From a virus, in IMG/VR virus record IMGVR_UViG_3300031963_000027, positions 1 through 64,000 of that record: a stretch of DNA of 64,000 nt. One strand, 5' to 3'. The notes below the pieces were generated by a model. That model had not been told where the DNA came from and did not search any database. It saw nothing but the letters and a program-made list of their open reading frames with translations. A program made the translations under genes and the position numbers. Of the stretch, positions 36,798 through 43,738 are shown piece after piece; position 1 is the stretch's first letter, and every line of letters begins with the position of its first letter.

Positions 36798-37144
36798 TGA
36801 GTAATCATTTAGAAGAAGAAACAAAAGATAATATTATAAGACATTTAATAATAAAGATTGATGTTTTAAAAGAAGATAAAAGAGCACTCTATAAAGTAAT
36901 TGAAGATGCACAACAAAAGATTTATAAATTAAAACATATTATTAATGATTTTACAAATCTTACTGTTAAGCCTAAATTTGAAATTGGAGATAAAGTAAAT
37001 ATATTTCTTGATAGTGATACTACTTATGTAATTCAAGACTATATGTATGAACAGTCTTACCCAGTCTATAATATAATTCCTCTTGGTAGCACAAGTGAAG
37101 ATGATATTGAAACAGTCTCAGAAATGGACTTAATAAAAATATAA
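36797..37144 (+). CDS. Unknown 115-residue coiled-coil protein
   Basis: The N-terminal half is a long charged helix (IIKIDVLKEDKRALYKVIED). The second half has KPKFEIGDKVNIFLDSD, which resembles a small SH3-like beta barrel. The gene at 38484 encodes a protein with the same layout (helix then KYKRKDIVSIVGEGDERY), so they may be paralogues. Confidence 0.55.
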   Translation: MSNHLEEETKDNIIRHLIIKIDVLKEDKRALYKVIEDAQQKIYKLKHIINDFTNLTVKPKFEIGDKVNIFLDSDTTYVIQDYMYEQSYPVYNIIPLGSTSEDDIETVSEMDLIKI

Positions 37145-37167
37145 ATACAATAGAAAGTCATTAATAT

Positions 37168-37341
37168 ATGAATAAAAAAGATGTTTTTATGATAAGTATA
37201 AATAAAGAAGATGTAAGACAAATTGTAAATGAGCAGATTGAATTACATGAAAGCAAAGGAAGAAAGTATGGATATCTAGGCTTATGTATATTTCTTTCTA
37301 CATATATGTTTCTTTTATATCTAATTGTGGCTAAACAATGA
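37168..37341 (+). CDS. Small membrane protein, 57 residues
   Basis: A clean small frame from ATG 37168 to TGA. The product has an amphipathic N-terminus and a C-terminal membrane helix (LGLCIFLSTYMFLLYLIV). It overlaps the next gene (ATGA). Small single-pass proteins of this kind are common near phage lysis or superinfection genes, but no function is shown. Confidence 0.55.
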   Translation: MNKKDVFMISINKEDVRQIVNEQIELHESKGRKYGYLGLCIFLSTYMFLLYLIVAKQ

Positions 37342-37991
37342 AGGATCTTATAATTAATGCATATCCTTGTAAATATCTAATTGCAGTTCAAGATAGTTCT
37401 GAGAACTATGTAATTGAGTCTAAAAGTATATTTAATTGGGTAATTACTAAGAAGGATGATACTAATAATGTATTAGAAAAGGATCTTTCTTGGGTCAACT
37501 ATTTATCAGCAAAGGACAAAAATAATTACTTATTTAACACTTTTGAAGATGCTTTTGCCTTTCTTAAGTTATATATACATCATCAAGAAATAATAAATCA
37601 TCAATTAGAGATGCATAAAAAAGAACTACACTTACTAAAACAAGAGTTTGATGTAGATCCTATTTATGCTGTTGGTGATCTTTATTTAGATCTTGATGTT
37701 TGTATATCTCCAACAGATATTGAAGATATATTAAAAAGATATTCAGTCTTTATTAGTGGCATTGTAAATAAAAGTGGTAATCCTTTTGGTGGTGTGCAAA
37801 TTACAATTAGATACCTCTCTGAGTTGTTATTTATTGAAGATACTTTAAAAAAGATTCAAAAAGATAACAACTATGAGATTGTAAATTACTTTAATTTTAG
37901 TCAACCCTCAATATCAAAGACAGCCCCTTTATGTTATTATTGGCAGGTTTGTGACACTTATACTAGACATTTTACTTTTATTAAAAAGTAA
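37338..37991 (+). CDS. Unknown 217-residue protein
   Basis: The protein has a helical hydrophilic N-terminal part, then a section beginning VDPIYAVGDLYLDLDVCISP. No family is recognised. ATGA overlap with the membrane-protein gene suggests one transcript. Confidence 0.5.
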   Translation: MKDLIINAYPCKYLIAVQDSSENYVIESKSIFNWVITKKDDTNNVLEKDLSWVNYLSAKDKNNYLFNTFEDAFAFLKLYIHHQEIINHQLEMHKKELHLLKQEFDVDPIYAVGDLYLDLDVCISPTDIEDILKRYSVFISGIVNKSGNPFGGVQITIRYLSELLFIEDTLKKIQKDNNYEIVNYFNFSQPSISKTAPLCYYWQVCDTYTRHFTFIKK

Positions 37992-38012
37992 AAAAATTAA
38001 GTTTGATTTTAA

Positions 38013-38020
38013 TATAAATA
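38013..38020 (+). promoter_or_regulatory. T4-like late promoter element TATAAATA
   Basis: TATAAATA lies 24 bases upstream of ATG 38044 in an AT-rich gap. Spacing is suitable for a late promoter. Chance occurrence cannot be excluded. Confidence 0.35.
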
Positions 38021-38043
38021 AATAATTTACTTAATAAAAAATC

Positions 38044-38472
38044 ATGTCTAGAAAAATAACTGTTACTCAAGATCAAATCAATAACATTTTAGATACTGCT
38101 GAAACACAAGAAACTATTTTTTGGAATAAAGAACTATTAATAAGTTATAGAATTTATAATGGCTTTACTATTACAGGAAGGGGAGCTTGTGTTGATCCTA
38201 ATTACTTTGATATACAATTAGGTAGAAAGTATGCTAGAGAAGATGCTGCTAATCAACTATGGCAGTTAGAAGGTTATTTATTACAGAATAAAATGCATAA
38301 TGAAAAAGCATCTAACTGTAATAATGAGTGTAAGTGTTCTTCTAAAAAAGAACCTAGAACAAGAGAAGAATGGACTGCTCTATTTAGTTCTTATGACTTT
38401 GTAGATGAGCAAGGACATTCTTTAACTATGTGTACAGACTTTATTGATCTTGTTGAATTAGCTGTTAGATAA
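38044..38472 (+). CDS. Phage Gp49-like family protein
   Basis: The core LISYRIYNGFTITGRGACVDP, followed by NYFDIQLGRKYAREDAA and LWQLEGYLL, fits the Gp49/Gp66 family of small phage proteins (N4 Gp49 type). The residue order 'yr..nGFt..G.s.cvdp..fd...Gr..ar..A...lW.leGy' is well kept. Its function is unknown in the literature I recall. A Cys/Lys-rich linker (CNNECKCSSKK) and a 30-residue tail follow. Confidence 0.75.
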   Translation: MSRKITVTQDQINNILDTAETQETIFWNKELLISYRIYNGFTITGRGACVDPNYFDIQLGRKYAREDAANQLWQLEGYLLQNKMHNEKASNCNNECKCSSKKEPRTREEWTALFSSYDFVDEQGHSLTMCTDFIDLVELAVR

Positions 38473-38483
38473 AAAGTTATTAT

Positions 38484-38804
38484 ATGAAAGATGTAAGCCT
38501 TCAAAGAGAGATGTTGACTCTTTTAAATAATAAAATAGAAGATTTAAAAGAGCAAATTAGATTAAAAGATGTAATAAATAAAGAATTAACAAAGATAATA
38601 GAACAACAAGAGACTATAATAAAGTCTCTTGTTTTAACAATAAAAACTCCTAAATATAAAAGAAAGGATATTGTTTCTATTGTAGGAGAAGGTGATGAAA
38701 GATATACTGTTGAAGGTTGTTCTTCTTATTTTCCTGTTTATACTTTAACTAGTATTATAGATAATTCTGTAAGAGAATCTATATTAGAATGTGAAATAGT
38801 TTGA
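38484..38804 (+). CDS. Unknown 106-residue coiled-coil protein
   Basis: This protein has a long N-terminal helix (LNNKIEDLKEQIRLKDVINK) and a C-terminal beta-rich part (KYKRKDIVSIVGEGDERYTV). Its layout matches the gene at 36797, suggesting an old duplication. Function is unknown. Confidence 0.5.
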   Translation: MKDVSLQREMLTLLNNKIEDLKEQIRLKDVINKELTKIIEQQETIIKSLVLTIKTPKYKRKDIVSIVGEGDERYTVEGCSSYFPVYTLTSIIDNSVRESILECEIV

Positions 38805-38834
38805 CATGTTAATGTAAATGTGTTATAAGTATAT

Positions 38835-38935
38835 TAATACTATATTAGTAAAGTAGAAGCTAATTAAGTTTAGTGCCAGAAGTTAATATCTGGTACAAGT
38901 AAAAATCTTGTTGCTTGCGATGATATATAGTATTA
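38835..38935 (+). ncRNA. Structured RNA element with 11-bp outer stem
   Basis: TAATACTATAT (38835-38845) pairs with ATATAGTATTA (38925-38935). Inside, GTGCCAGA (38873-38880) pairs with TCTGGTAC, and ACAAG-TAAAAAT-CTTGT follows. It lies right before tRNA-Pro but has no TTCRA T-loop, so it is not a normal tRNA. It might be a small RNA or a degenerate tRNA-like gene. Confidence 0.4.
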
Positions 38936-38942
38936 ATAATAA

Positions 38943-39016
38943 GTGGGTATAGCTCAGAAGAAAAGAGTGCTGGCTTTGGGAGCCAGAGGCCGCAGGTTTA
39001 AGCCCTGCTACCCGCA
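38943..39016 (+). tRNA. tRNA-Pro (TGG)
   Basis: A standard cloverleaf: acceptor GTGGGTA with TACCCGC, anticodon arm CTGGC-TTTGGGA-GCCAG. The T-arm is GCAGG-TTTAAGC-CCTGC. It reads CCA/CCG and is unusually GC-rich for this genome. Confidence 0.9.
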
Positions 39017-39022
39017 TTTATT

Positions 39023-39062
39023 AAAAAAAAGAGAGTTGTTAAACACTAACTCTCTTTTTTTT
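39023..39062 (+). terminator. Bidirectional terminator after tRNA-Pro
   Basis: GAGAGTT (39031-39037) pairs with AACTCTC (39048-39054), with eight As before and eight Ts after. It can end both the plus-strand tRNA transcript and the minus-strand HNH gene transcript. Confidence 0.75.
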
Positions 39063-39066
39063 GTAT

Positions 39067-39798
39067 TTACTTTTTCTTTTTATAATCAACTTCTAATTTA
39101 ATACATCTTTTTTTTACAGCATTATCACTTACATCAAATATCTTTCCTATATAAACCATAGGATATTTATCTACTAATTCTTGTAGTTCTTCTTTTGTAA
39201 CTTCAAATTTTAAAGGACGTGAAAAGTTTACTTTATTATTTATCTTAGAGCATTTACCACATCTTGTAGATTTTATATGTATATTACAGTTACAATCTAC
39301 ACATTTGTTTTGAATGATCTCTTTTCTTCTTCCTCTACCAGCATAAGTTTCTGTTTGAGTGTGACAGTTAGGACATAAGAATCTAAGATTTTCTAATCTA
39401 TTATCACTATTAATTCCATTAATATGATCTAATTGAAGAACTAATTCTTGATTATTCCAATGTCCAGGGTTATTACAAATAGAACATTTATATTTTAATA
39501 GATTTTCTTTTACTAATCTTCTTTTTAGATCTTGTCTGCTATATGTGGAATTTTCTACTAATATTTTATCTAAATCAAGAGCATTAATCCCTCCAAAAGA
39601 TTTTGCTTTTCTATTTTTATTTAACTTGTCTAAAGATAAACTATCTTCTTTTATTCTATTGTTTAATTCTTTGTAATTATTTCCATGAAGAGACATATCA
39701 ATTTTTAAAAGAACTTCAGCTAAAGTATTACAGCTATTTAATATATCTTGTAATTTATCTTTATCTAATTTCCAAATTGTATTATGCATACTTTTCAT
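39067..39798 (-). CDS. HNH endonuclease with C-terminal HTH-like part
   Basis: The 243-residue minus-strand protein has zinc-binding Cys pairs (YKCSICNNPG ... FLCPNCHTQ) around the HNH core LVLQLDHINGINSDNRLENL. The C-terminus (VDKYPMVYIGKIFDVSDNAV, then KKRC) resembles a helix-turn-helix seen in phage HNH enzymes. It is free-standing and opposite to its neighbours, as typical of mobile endonuclease genes. Confidence 0.87.
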   Translation of the reverse strand: MKSMHNTIWKLDKDKLQDILNSCNTLAEVLLKIDMSLHGNNYKELNNRIKEDSLSLDKLNKNRKAKSFGGINALDLDKILVENSTYSRQDLKRRLVKENLLKYKCSICNNPGHWNNQELVLQLDHINGINSDNRLENLRFLCPNCHTQTETYAGRGRRKEIIQNKCVDCNCNIHIKSTRCGKCSKINNKVNFSRPLKFEVTKEELQELVDKYPMVYIGKIFDVSDNAVKKRCIKLEVDYKKKK

Positions 39799-39909
39799 AA
39801 TAATTGAATCTTGTAGTAATTAACAGCAATTATACTACAAGGTTTAATAACTTGTCAAATAATATTAACTTGACAAACATATTACTTTAATGTATTATAT
39901 TAAAATATG

Positions 39910-39982
39910 GCGGGGTGTGGTAGTAGTAACCAATCACTCTCATAAGGTGAAATCAAGGCAGTGTGCAAATCCTGCCCCCGCA
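39910..39982 (+). tRNA. tRNA-Met (CAT)
   Basis: Acceptor GCGGGGT with CCCCCGC, anticodon arm TCACT-CTCATAA-GGTGA. The T-loop is altered (TGCAAAT) and the T-stem is imperfect. It may be elongator Met, or Ile after lysidine modification. The next tRNA shares the same unusual T-arm. Confidence 0.75.
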
Positions 39983-40020
39983 ATTTAACTATATTACTAA
40001 TATTAATTTAGTTATTCTTA

Positions 40021-40112
40021 GTAAGATGTGGTAGTAGAATATGTAGTAATACATTAACCAGTCTCCGCTTATATTGGAGAGATCAAGGCATGGTGCAAAT
40101 CCTGTTCTTACA
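40021..40112 (+). tRNA. tRNA-Ile (TAT) with enlarged D-loop
   Basis: Acceptor GTAAGAT with TTCTTAC, anticodon arm CTCCG-CTTATAT-TGGAG gives TAT, reading the AUA codon abundant here. The D-loop carries an extra small hairpin (ATGTA GTAA TACAT). T-arm deviates as in the preceding tRNA (TGCAAAT loop). Confidence 0.65.
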
Positions 40113-40229
40113 ATTAACTATAGTAAAATATAGTTAAACTTATACTTAATAAATTATGGCTAAATGAGATTTATACTGCTATTAGAAATAATAATGAGGC
40201 CAAATCTCTTTTTTATTAGGTATATTTAA
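40113..40229 (+). other. Gap without recognised gene
   Basis: No reading frame or clear RNA fold stands out here. The sequence is AT-rich between tRNA-Ile and the next structured element. Confidence 0.4.
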
Positions 40230-40313
40230 TATTATTACTGAACCTATAATTTATAGATACTTGGGAGAAGAACCCATGTAGGAAACATTAGTTGTCTATA
40301 ATGTGTAATAATA
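40230..40313 (+). ncRNA. Structured tRNA-like element
   Basis: TATTATTAC (40230-40238) pairs with GTAATAATA (40305-40313). Inside is ACATTA-GTTGTCTA-TAATGT, in the place of a T-arm, and a GGG/CCC hairpin. No anticodon arm is evident. Its length is about that of a tRNA. Confidence 0.35.
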
Positions 40314-40324
40314 TAAAACATATA

Positions 40325-40431
40325 AATAAAGTTGACTGAGTTTGGTTGAAAGTTGATACTAACTAGATTGCTTAAGTGAGGTTAGATACTCTATACTTAA
40401 GCAACCAAGGGTTCAAATCCCTTACTTTATT
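40325..40431 (+). tRNA. Class II tRNA-like element without clear anticodon
   Basis: The acceptor (ATAAAGT/ACTTTAT) and T-arm (AAGGG-TTCAAAT-CCCTT) are perfect, and the D-arm resembles Ser/Leu tRNAs. A long variable arm (TTGCTTAAGT with ACTTAAGCAA) is 10 bp. The anticodon position (TTGATACTAACTAGATT) gives no good stem. It may be a degenerate Ser/Leu tRNA or a tRNA-like RNA. Confidence 0.5.
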
Positions 40432-40440
40432 TATATAAAA

Positions 40441-40548
40441 ATATCTTTATCAGATCCAACGCTAGTGCAAGACTAGGGGTTTAGTAAAGTGGATGGTTTA
40501 CTTGTAATTTGTCAGCCATAAAGTCCGGCCCTATTGGTATAAAGATAT
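40441..40548 (+). ncRNA. Structured RNA element with 10-bp outer stem
   Basis: ATATCTTTAT (40441-40450) pairs perfectly with ATAAAGATAT (40539-40548). Inside, TAGGG pairs with CCCTA. No TTCRA T-loop is present. It follows the class II tRNA-like element and probably belongs to the same RNA cluster. Confidence 0.35.
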
Positions 40549-40606
40549 ATGAAGTACAGCAAAGGTTTAGGGTTTTAACAAAGTATATTTGTGGCCTGTT
40601 AATGTG

Positions 40607-40747
40607 ATGGCTGGAACTTCTAAAACTAGAACCTATAAAGAATAGGAACAGCTATTAGATGGTGAACTTGGCAAGCCTTTTGTATTTAAACAGAATAAAA
40701 CTGTTTGTAATGCAGAAGAAAGATTTACATCTGTTTGGAATTATTAA
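40607..40747 (+). CDS. Small unknown protein with in-frame TAG
   Basis: From ATG 40607 the frame runs to TAA 40745-40747, 46 codons, with one TAG at 40643-40645. The product (MAGTSKTRTYKE-x-EQLLDGELGKPFVF) looks like a normal small phage protein; TAG as Gln gives KEQEQLL. Function is unknown. Confidence 0.5.
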
Positions 40748-40750
40748 TAT

Positions 40751-40960
40751 ATGGACCCAATCTCTATAGGAGTTGCTATGTTTATTGGTTGTTTGTTTTT
40801 TAAAACACAGCAAGATATGTTTATTGAGGAACAAAAGAAGTCTGCTTCTAAACCACAACAACAGACTTCTTCTCAACAACAAAGAAAACCACCACAAACA
40901 AATAAGACTATTACTAAATGTCCTCATTGTGGTGGTAGTTTAGATAATGAAAAAGATTAA
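40751..40960 (+). CDS. Small membrane protein with zinc-ribbon end
   Basis: The 69-residue protein has an N-terminal hydrophobic helix (ISIGVAMFIGCLFF), a Gln/Lys-rich linker and a C-terminal CPHCGG element. One more Cys pair would be needed for a full zinc site, so it might pair with a partner. Function is unknown. Confidence 0.55.
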   Translation: MDPISIGVAMFIGCLFFKTQQDMFIEEQKKSASKPQQQTSSQQQRKPPQTNKTITKCPHCGGSLDNEKD

Positions 40961-40961
40961 T

Positions 40962-41504
40962 TTAAGGGCTTAGTTTTTTAAGATATTTGGCTACTGTTTT
41001 ATCTGAAACACCTAAATATTCTGCAACTGCTAATTTAGTTTTTAATTTAGAATATAAATCTAATAAATCAATAGATTCCCAATCTAATTTCTTTTTACTT
41101 TGTTGAGAACATTTTGTAGAACAATATTTATGAGATTTTAATTTTGTATTATTACATAAAGGACATTTATCATAATATTGCTTAAACTTATAATCCGCAA
41201 ATTCTTCATTGAATGAAGTAAATATATTAGGTAAAATAGCTTTATCATTATGTATTTCTCTATGACAATTAGAACAAAGCAATATGCATTTTCTAAGTTC
41301 TTTTATAACTGTTTCCCAGGAACCACAGTTTGCTCTAAGTTTACTTAAACTATGTTCTTTTTCATTTGGATCTATATGATGTAATTCTAAAGCCTCATGA
41401 CATTTATTGTAACTACATATTTGACAACAGCCTCCCATAGATTCTACAATTCTAGATTTAGAATTCTTTCTCCAGTTTTTTACTTGTTCAGATTTTATAG
41501 TCAT
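40962..41504 (-). CDS. HNH endonuclease with HTH tail
   Basis: The 180-residue minus-strand protein has CCQICSYN and the core LELHHIDPNEKEHSLSKL, then LLCSNCHREIH, a complete HNH with zinc sites. A second Cys cluster (CPLCNN ... YCSTKCS) and a C-terminal AVAEYLGVSDKTVAKYLKK helix-turn-helix follow. It is likely a mobile, free-standing endonuclease next to tRNA genes. Confidence 0.87.
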   Translation of the reverse strand: MTIKSEQVKNWRKNSKSRIVESMGGCCQICSYNKCHEALELHHIDPNEKEHSLSKLRANCGSWETVIKELRKCILLCSNCHREIHNDKAILPNIFTSFNEEFADYKFKQYYDKCPLCNNTKLKSHKYCSTKCSQQSKKKLDWESIDLLDLYSKLKTKLAVAEYLGVSDKTVAKYLKKLSP

Positions 41505-41616
41505 ATATTTATCTGTACTTGTATTAATACAATAACAAATAATGTTATTAAAATGTATTCAGATTCATATAATACAAATCTTTGACAAGTGTTTATTATT
41601 AATATATAATAAACAC

Positions 41617-41624
41617 TATAAATA
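41617..41624 (+). promoter_or_regulatory. T4-like late promoter element before tRNA-His
   Basis: TATAAATA just precedes the tRNA-His gene. It is immediately after an 8-bp hairpin (GTTTATTA/TAATAAAC), which may end upstream transcription. Confidence 0.3.
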
Positions 41625-41627
41625 TAA

Positions 41628-41764
41628 TGTTTAGTAGCTCAGTTGGTAGAGCGTCTGACTGTGGCTTTTTAGTTTAATGTAAAACTATAGTTAACTATAT
41701 TATAGGTTCAATTCCTATAAAGGTCTTAATCAGAATGTCCCTGGTTCGATTCCAGGCTAGACAG
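41628..41764 (+). tRNA. tRNA-His (GTG) with 64-base insert in anticodon loop
   Basis: Acceptor TGTTTAG/CTAGACA, standard D-arm, T-arm CCTGG-TTCGATT-CCAGG and anticodon stem TCTGA/TCAGA are all intact. The loop reads CTGTGGC then 64 extra bases before TCAGA. The insert sits at or next to the 37/38 position, where archaeal and eukaryal tRNA introns lie. It is too short for a group I intron. The insert itself holds a T-arm-like hairpin (TATAGG-TTCAATT-CCTATA). Confidence 0.8.
41666..41729 (+). other. Insert in tRNA-His, tRNA-like
   Basis: The insert has GTTT/AAAC (D-arm-like), a TATAG/CTATA palindrome and a perfect T-arm, with ends that pair partly (GCTTTTT with AAAGGTC). It therefore looks like a minimal tRNA nested in the anticodon loop. 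Confidence 0.45.
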
Positions 41765-41801
41765 TTGCTATTAAAACAATAGCAAACAAACAACTAACTA
41801 T

Positions 41802-41841
41802 AAAGGAGGTAACTGTGTTACTAGATATTATAATTGGTTAA
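41802..41841 (+). promoter_or_regulatory. Strong ribosome-binding site with mini-ORF
   Basis: AAAGGAGG (41802-41809) precedes GTG 41815, which opens an 8-codon frame ending at TAA 41841. Strong Shine-Dalgarno sequences are rare in this window. It could be a leader peptide or a decoy site. Confidence 0.35.
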
Positions 41842-41844
41842 AAC

Positions 41845-42005
41845 AAATAGTAGTGGTGGAAAGATATACACTCATATCATGCGTTAGGTTGTGGTCCTAA
41901 AGAAGCAGTAAAATGAAAGATGATTGACAAGTGTACATAGTTAATTAGATCGCATGTGGTATGGATTGGGCACAAGTATAGGGTTAAATTCCCTACCTAC
42001 TATTT
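41845..42005 (+). tRNA. tRNA-His-like element with long insert
   Basis: The outer stem AAATAGTAG/CTACTATTT, T-arm TAGGG-TTAAATT-CCCTA and an arm TTAGG-TTGTGGT-CCTAA (loop with GTG anticodon) are present. About 75 extra bases separate the anticodon arm from the T-arm, enclosed partly by GCG/CGC pairing. It may be a second, interrupted tRNA-His or a decayed copy. Confidence 0.45.
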
Positions 42006-42216
42006 CTCTTAAACATGTAGTAATAGATATACAAATATATATATATATGATTTTATAGAAGCTTCTATGAGTATGGCTGACTATAACATTGAGTATTATA
42101 CTATTAACTCTCATAGAGTATAATGCAGATTCAATAAGAAAGTGTTAACTATACCATATTTAGTCCTCTTTCTTATATATCCCTTTGTATATTACTACAT
42201 GTTTATTTTTCTACAA
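42006..42216 (+). ncRNA. AT-rich structured gap
   Basis: No gene is seen. Several stems occur, such as CTATGAG/CTCATAG and ATAAGAAAG/CTTTCTTAT. The pattern resembles the other tRNA-like elements, but no tRNA can be drawn with confidence. Confidence 0.3.
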
Positions 42217-42289
42217 TCTGGAAACGTCTAACGGTCTGACAGCACACTTTGACTGTGTACAATTGGAGGTTCAAATCCTTCTTCCAGAG
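42217..42289 (+). tRNA. tRNA-Gln (TTG)
   Basis: Acceptor TCTGGAA/TTCCAGA, anticodon arm GCACA-CTTTGAC-TGTGT and T-arm GGAGG-TTCAAAT-CCTTC form a proper cloverleaf. It reads CAA and CAG. A TTG anticodon could misread UAA/UAG by a first-position wobble, which may be relevant to in-frame stops. Confidence 0.85.
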
Positions 42290-42307
42290 TAGTTATTTAT
42301 ATATAAC

Positions 42308-42340
42308 AAGGAGGTTATTATGTCAGATATGGAATATTAA
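42308..42340 (+). promoter_or_regulatory. Strong Shine-Dalgarno with 6-codon ORF (MSDMEY)
   Basis: AAGGAGG precedes ATG 42320 by 5 bases. The frame ends at TAA 42338-42340, 7 bases before the next gene's ATG. This looks like a leader peptide for the following gene or an unfinished duplicate start. Confidence 0.4.
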
Positions 42341-42347
42341 TAAAACT

Positions 42348-42581
42348 ATGATAAAAGTAGATCTTAAATTTAATAAAGAGAGTGACGGTCAACATAGTTA
42401 TATACTATCTTTTACTTCTGATAAGAATAAAGATAAATATGCTGACATTGAGTTTGTTAATGATGGTGAAATATTAACAGGTAAAACAGATAGGATTAAT
42501 CCTTCTGAAATTAAAACTATTACAACAGAATCTTTGTTTGATGTATTAGAAGATTTAATTAAATTTATGAATAAAGATTAA
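42348..42581 (+). CDS. Unknown 77-residue protein
   Basis: I use ATG 42348 because the longer open frame overlaps tRNA-Gln. The product (MIKVDLKFNKESDGQHSYIL) has alternating strand-like segments and an acidic end. Its stop overlaps the next gene. Function is unknown. Confidence 0.55.
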   Translation: MIKVDLKFNKESDGQHSYILSFTSDKNKDKYADIEFVNDGEILTGKTDRINPSEIKTITTESLFDVLEDLIKFMNKD

Positions 42582-42826
42582 TGAAATTAAAGTATTTTTT
42601 TATTCTCTTTATCCGACTCTTTATAGTAGTCGGATTTTTAATGACTATTATTTATTTGTTAGCCCTTGCAACTAAATTGATAATAGGTAGTAATTTAATG
42701 ATTATTGCTGGCATATGTTTATATGTTGTATGTGTAGGGTTGATAGTTATCTTTTTAGAGGTAGCTAAAGACTTTTGGGTATTCTTGTGTAAATTTATTA
42801 GGCGGATGTTTAACTTGTATGATTAA
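42581..42826 (+). CDS. Small membrane protein with two or more transmembrane helices
   Basis: The 81-residue protein is very hydrophobic: LFIVVGFLMTIIYLL, then LMIIAGICLYVVCVGL and IVIFL. It lies directly before the SPFH lipoprotein gene, which also acts at the membrane, so they may work together. Function is unknown. Confidence 0.6.
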   Translation: MKLKYFFILFIRLFIVVGFLMTIIYLLALATKLIIGSNLMIIAGICLYVVCVGLIVIFLEVAKDFWVFLCKFIRRMFNLYD

Positions 42827-43682
42827 TAAAAAAGTAGTTATTCCTTTTTTTGCTGGTCTTGTTGGAGTTGTTAGTGTTGCTTGTGGTTCAGTTCCTGAAC
42901 CTGGAGAAACAGTATTAAAAGTATATAAAGCTGGTGATAATGCTGGGTTTGAAAAAGCAGAAATTGTTACTGGAAACTATGGAAATGACTTGAATGTAGT
43001 ATATTACAAAATTAATAATAAGATTGTTAATTATGTTTATACTAATAGTATGACAGAAGGTAGAGCAGCAGATGAATCTATTAAATTTAGAACATCTGAT
43101 GGTTTTGTAATGAGTTCTAATATAGGCATCTCTTATATTATTGTAGATCCTAAAAAGTTTCTATCTGTGCAGAAGATGGAAGATGAAAGCTTAACATTAG
43201 GGCCTCTATATATCCTACTTAGAGATAAAGTAAATAGTATTGGTAATACTTATTCCTTGAATGATCTAATTGCTATTCCTGGTCAAACTAATAAGCTTAA
43301 TAACACTTCAAAAACTCTTGCTGATTTCCAAGCAAATGTTCTAAAACAATTGAATGAAGAAACAGCTAAATATGGTGTTAAGGTACTTAGTGTTACTTTT
43401 GTAAATGGTTTTACTCCTCCTAAAGAAATTGCTGAGCAGGTTCTAAATAGTCAAATGCAGCTCATTGAGACTCAAAAACAGACTAGCCTTTCTCAAACTA
43501 AAGCAACTCAGTATGAAAGTGAATTGAGGGCTGCTAATGCTAAACTTCAACTAGCAAAGATTGAGGCGGAAACAAGAAAGCTTGATTCAGTTGGTGTAAC
43601 TAATGAATATGTAACTCTGCAAGTCATTGCTCTTCTTAAAGAGAAGTGGAATGGCAGCTTTGTTATTATTGATGGTAAGTAA
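42819..43682 (+). CDS. SPFH/band-7 domain lipoprotein
   Basis: The 287-residue protein has a lipoprotein signal with FFAGLVGVVSVACGS (lipobox-like before Cys). A band-7 core (TSDGFVMSSNIGISY, then IIVDPKKFL and EETAKYGVKVLSVTFVN) and a coiled-coil end (SQTKATQYESELRAANAK) follow. SPFH proteins form membrane rings and occur in large phages. It may protect the phage-infected membrane or scaffold phage proteins. Confidence 0.8.
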   Translation: MINKKVVIPFFAGLVGVVSVACGSVPEPGETVLKVYKAGDNAGFEKAEIVTGNYGNDLNVVYYKINNKIVNYVYTNSMTEGRAADESIKFRTSDGFVMSSNIGISYIIVDPKKFLSVQKMEDESLTLGPLYILLRDKVNSIGNTYSLNDLIAIPGQTNKLNNTSKTLADFQANVLKQLNEETAKYGVKVLSVTFVNGFTPPKEIAEQVLNSQMQLIETQKQTSLSQTKATQYESELRAANAKLQLAKIEAETRKLDSVGVTNEYVTLQVIALLKEKWNGSFVIIDGK

Positions 43683-43689
43683 TTAGTTT

Positions 43690-43730
43690 AATATTAACTC
43701 TGTTAGTATATAATTAACAGAGTTAATATT
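43690..43730 (+). terminator. Perfect 16-bp inverted repeat
   Basis: AATATTAACTCTGTTA (43690-43705) is the exact reverse complement of 43715-43730, with a 9-base loop. It follows the SPFH gene and precedes the next gene. There is no clear U-run. Confidence 0.55.
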
Positions 43731-43738
43731 ATAATAAT

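Noticed and set aside
38835-38935. tRNA-Leu (TAA) at this element
   Set aside because: The loop has 8 bases, the variable arm is short and no T-loop sequence is present.
40441-40548. tRNA-Thr suggested by TTGTAAT
   Set aside because: Flanking bases do not form an anticodon stem and the T-loop is missing.
41683-41700. Suppressor tRNA (anticodon TTA) in the tRNA-His insert
   Set aside because: The TATAG-TTAA-CTATA palindrome contains TTA, but no 7-base loop with a U before it can be drawn.
42249-42347. Upstream extension of the 42348 gene
   Set aside because: It overlaps tRNA-Gln and would need a non-ATG start; the ATG at 42348 is more sensible.
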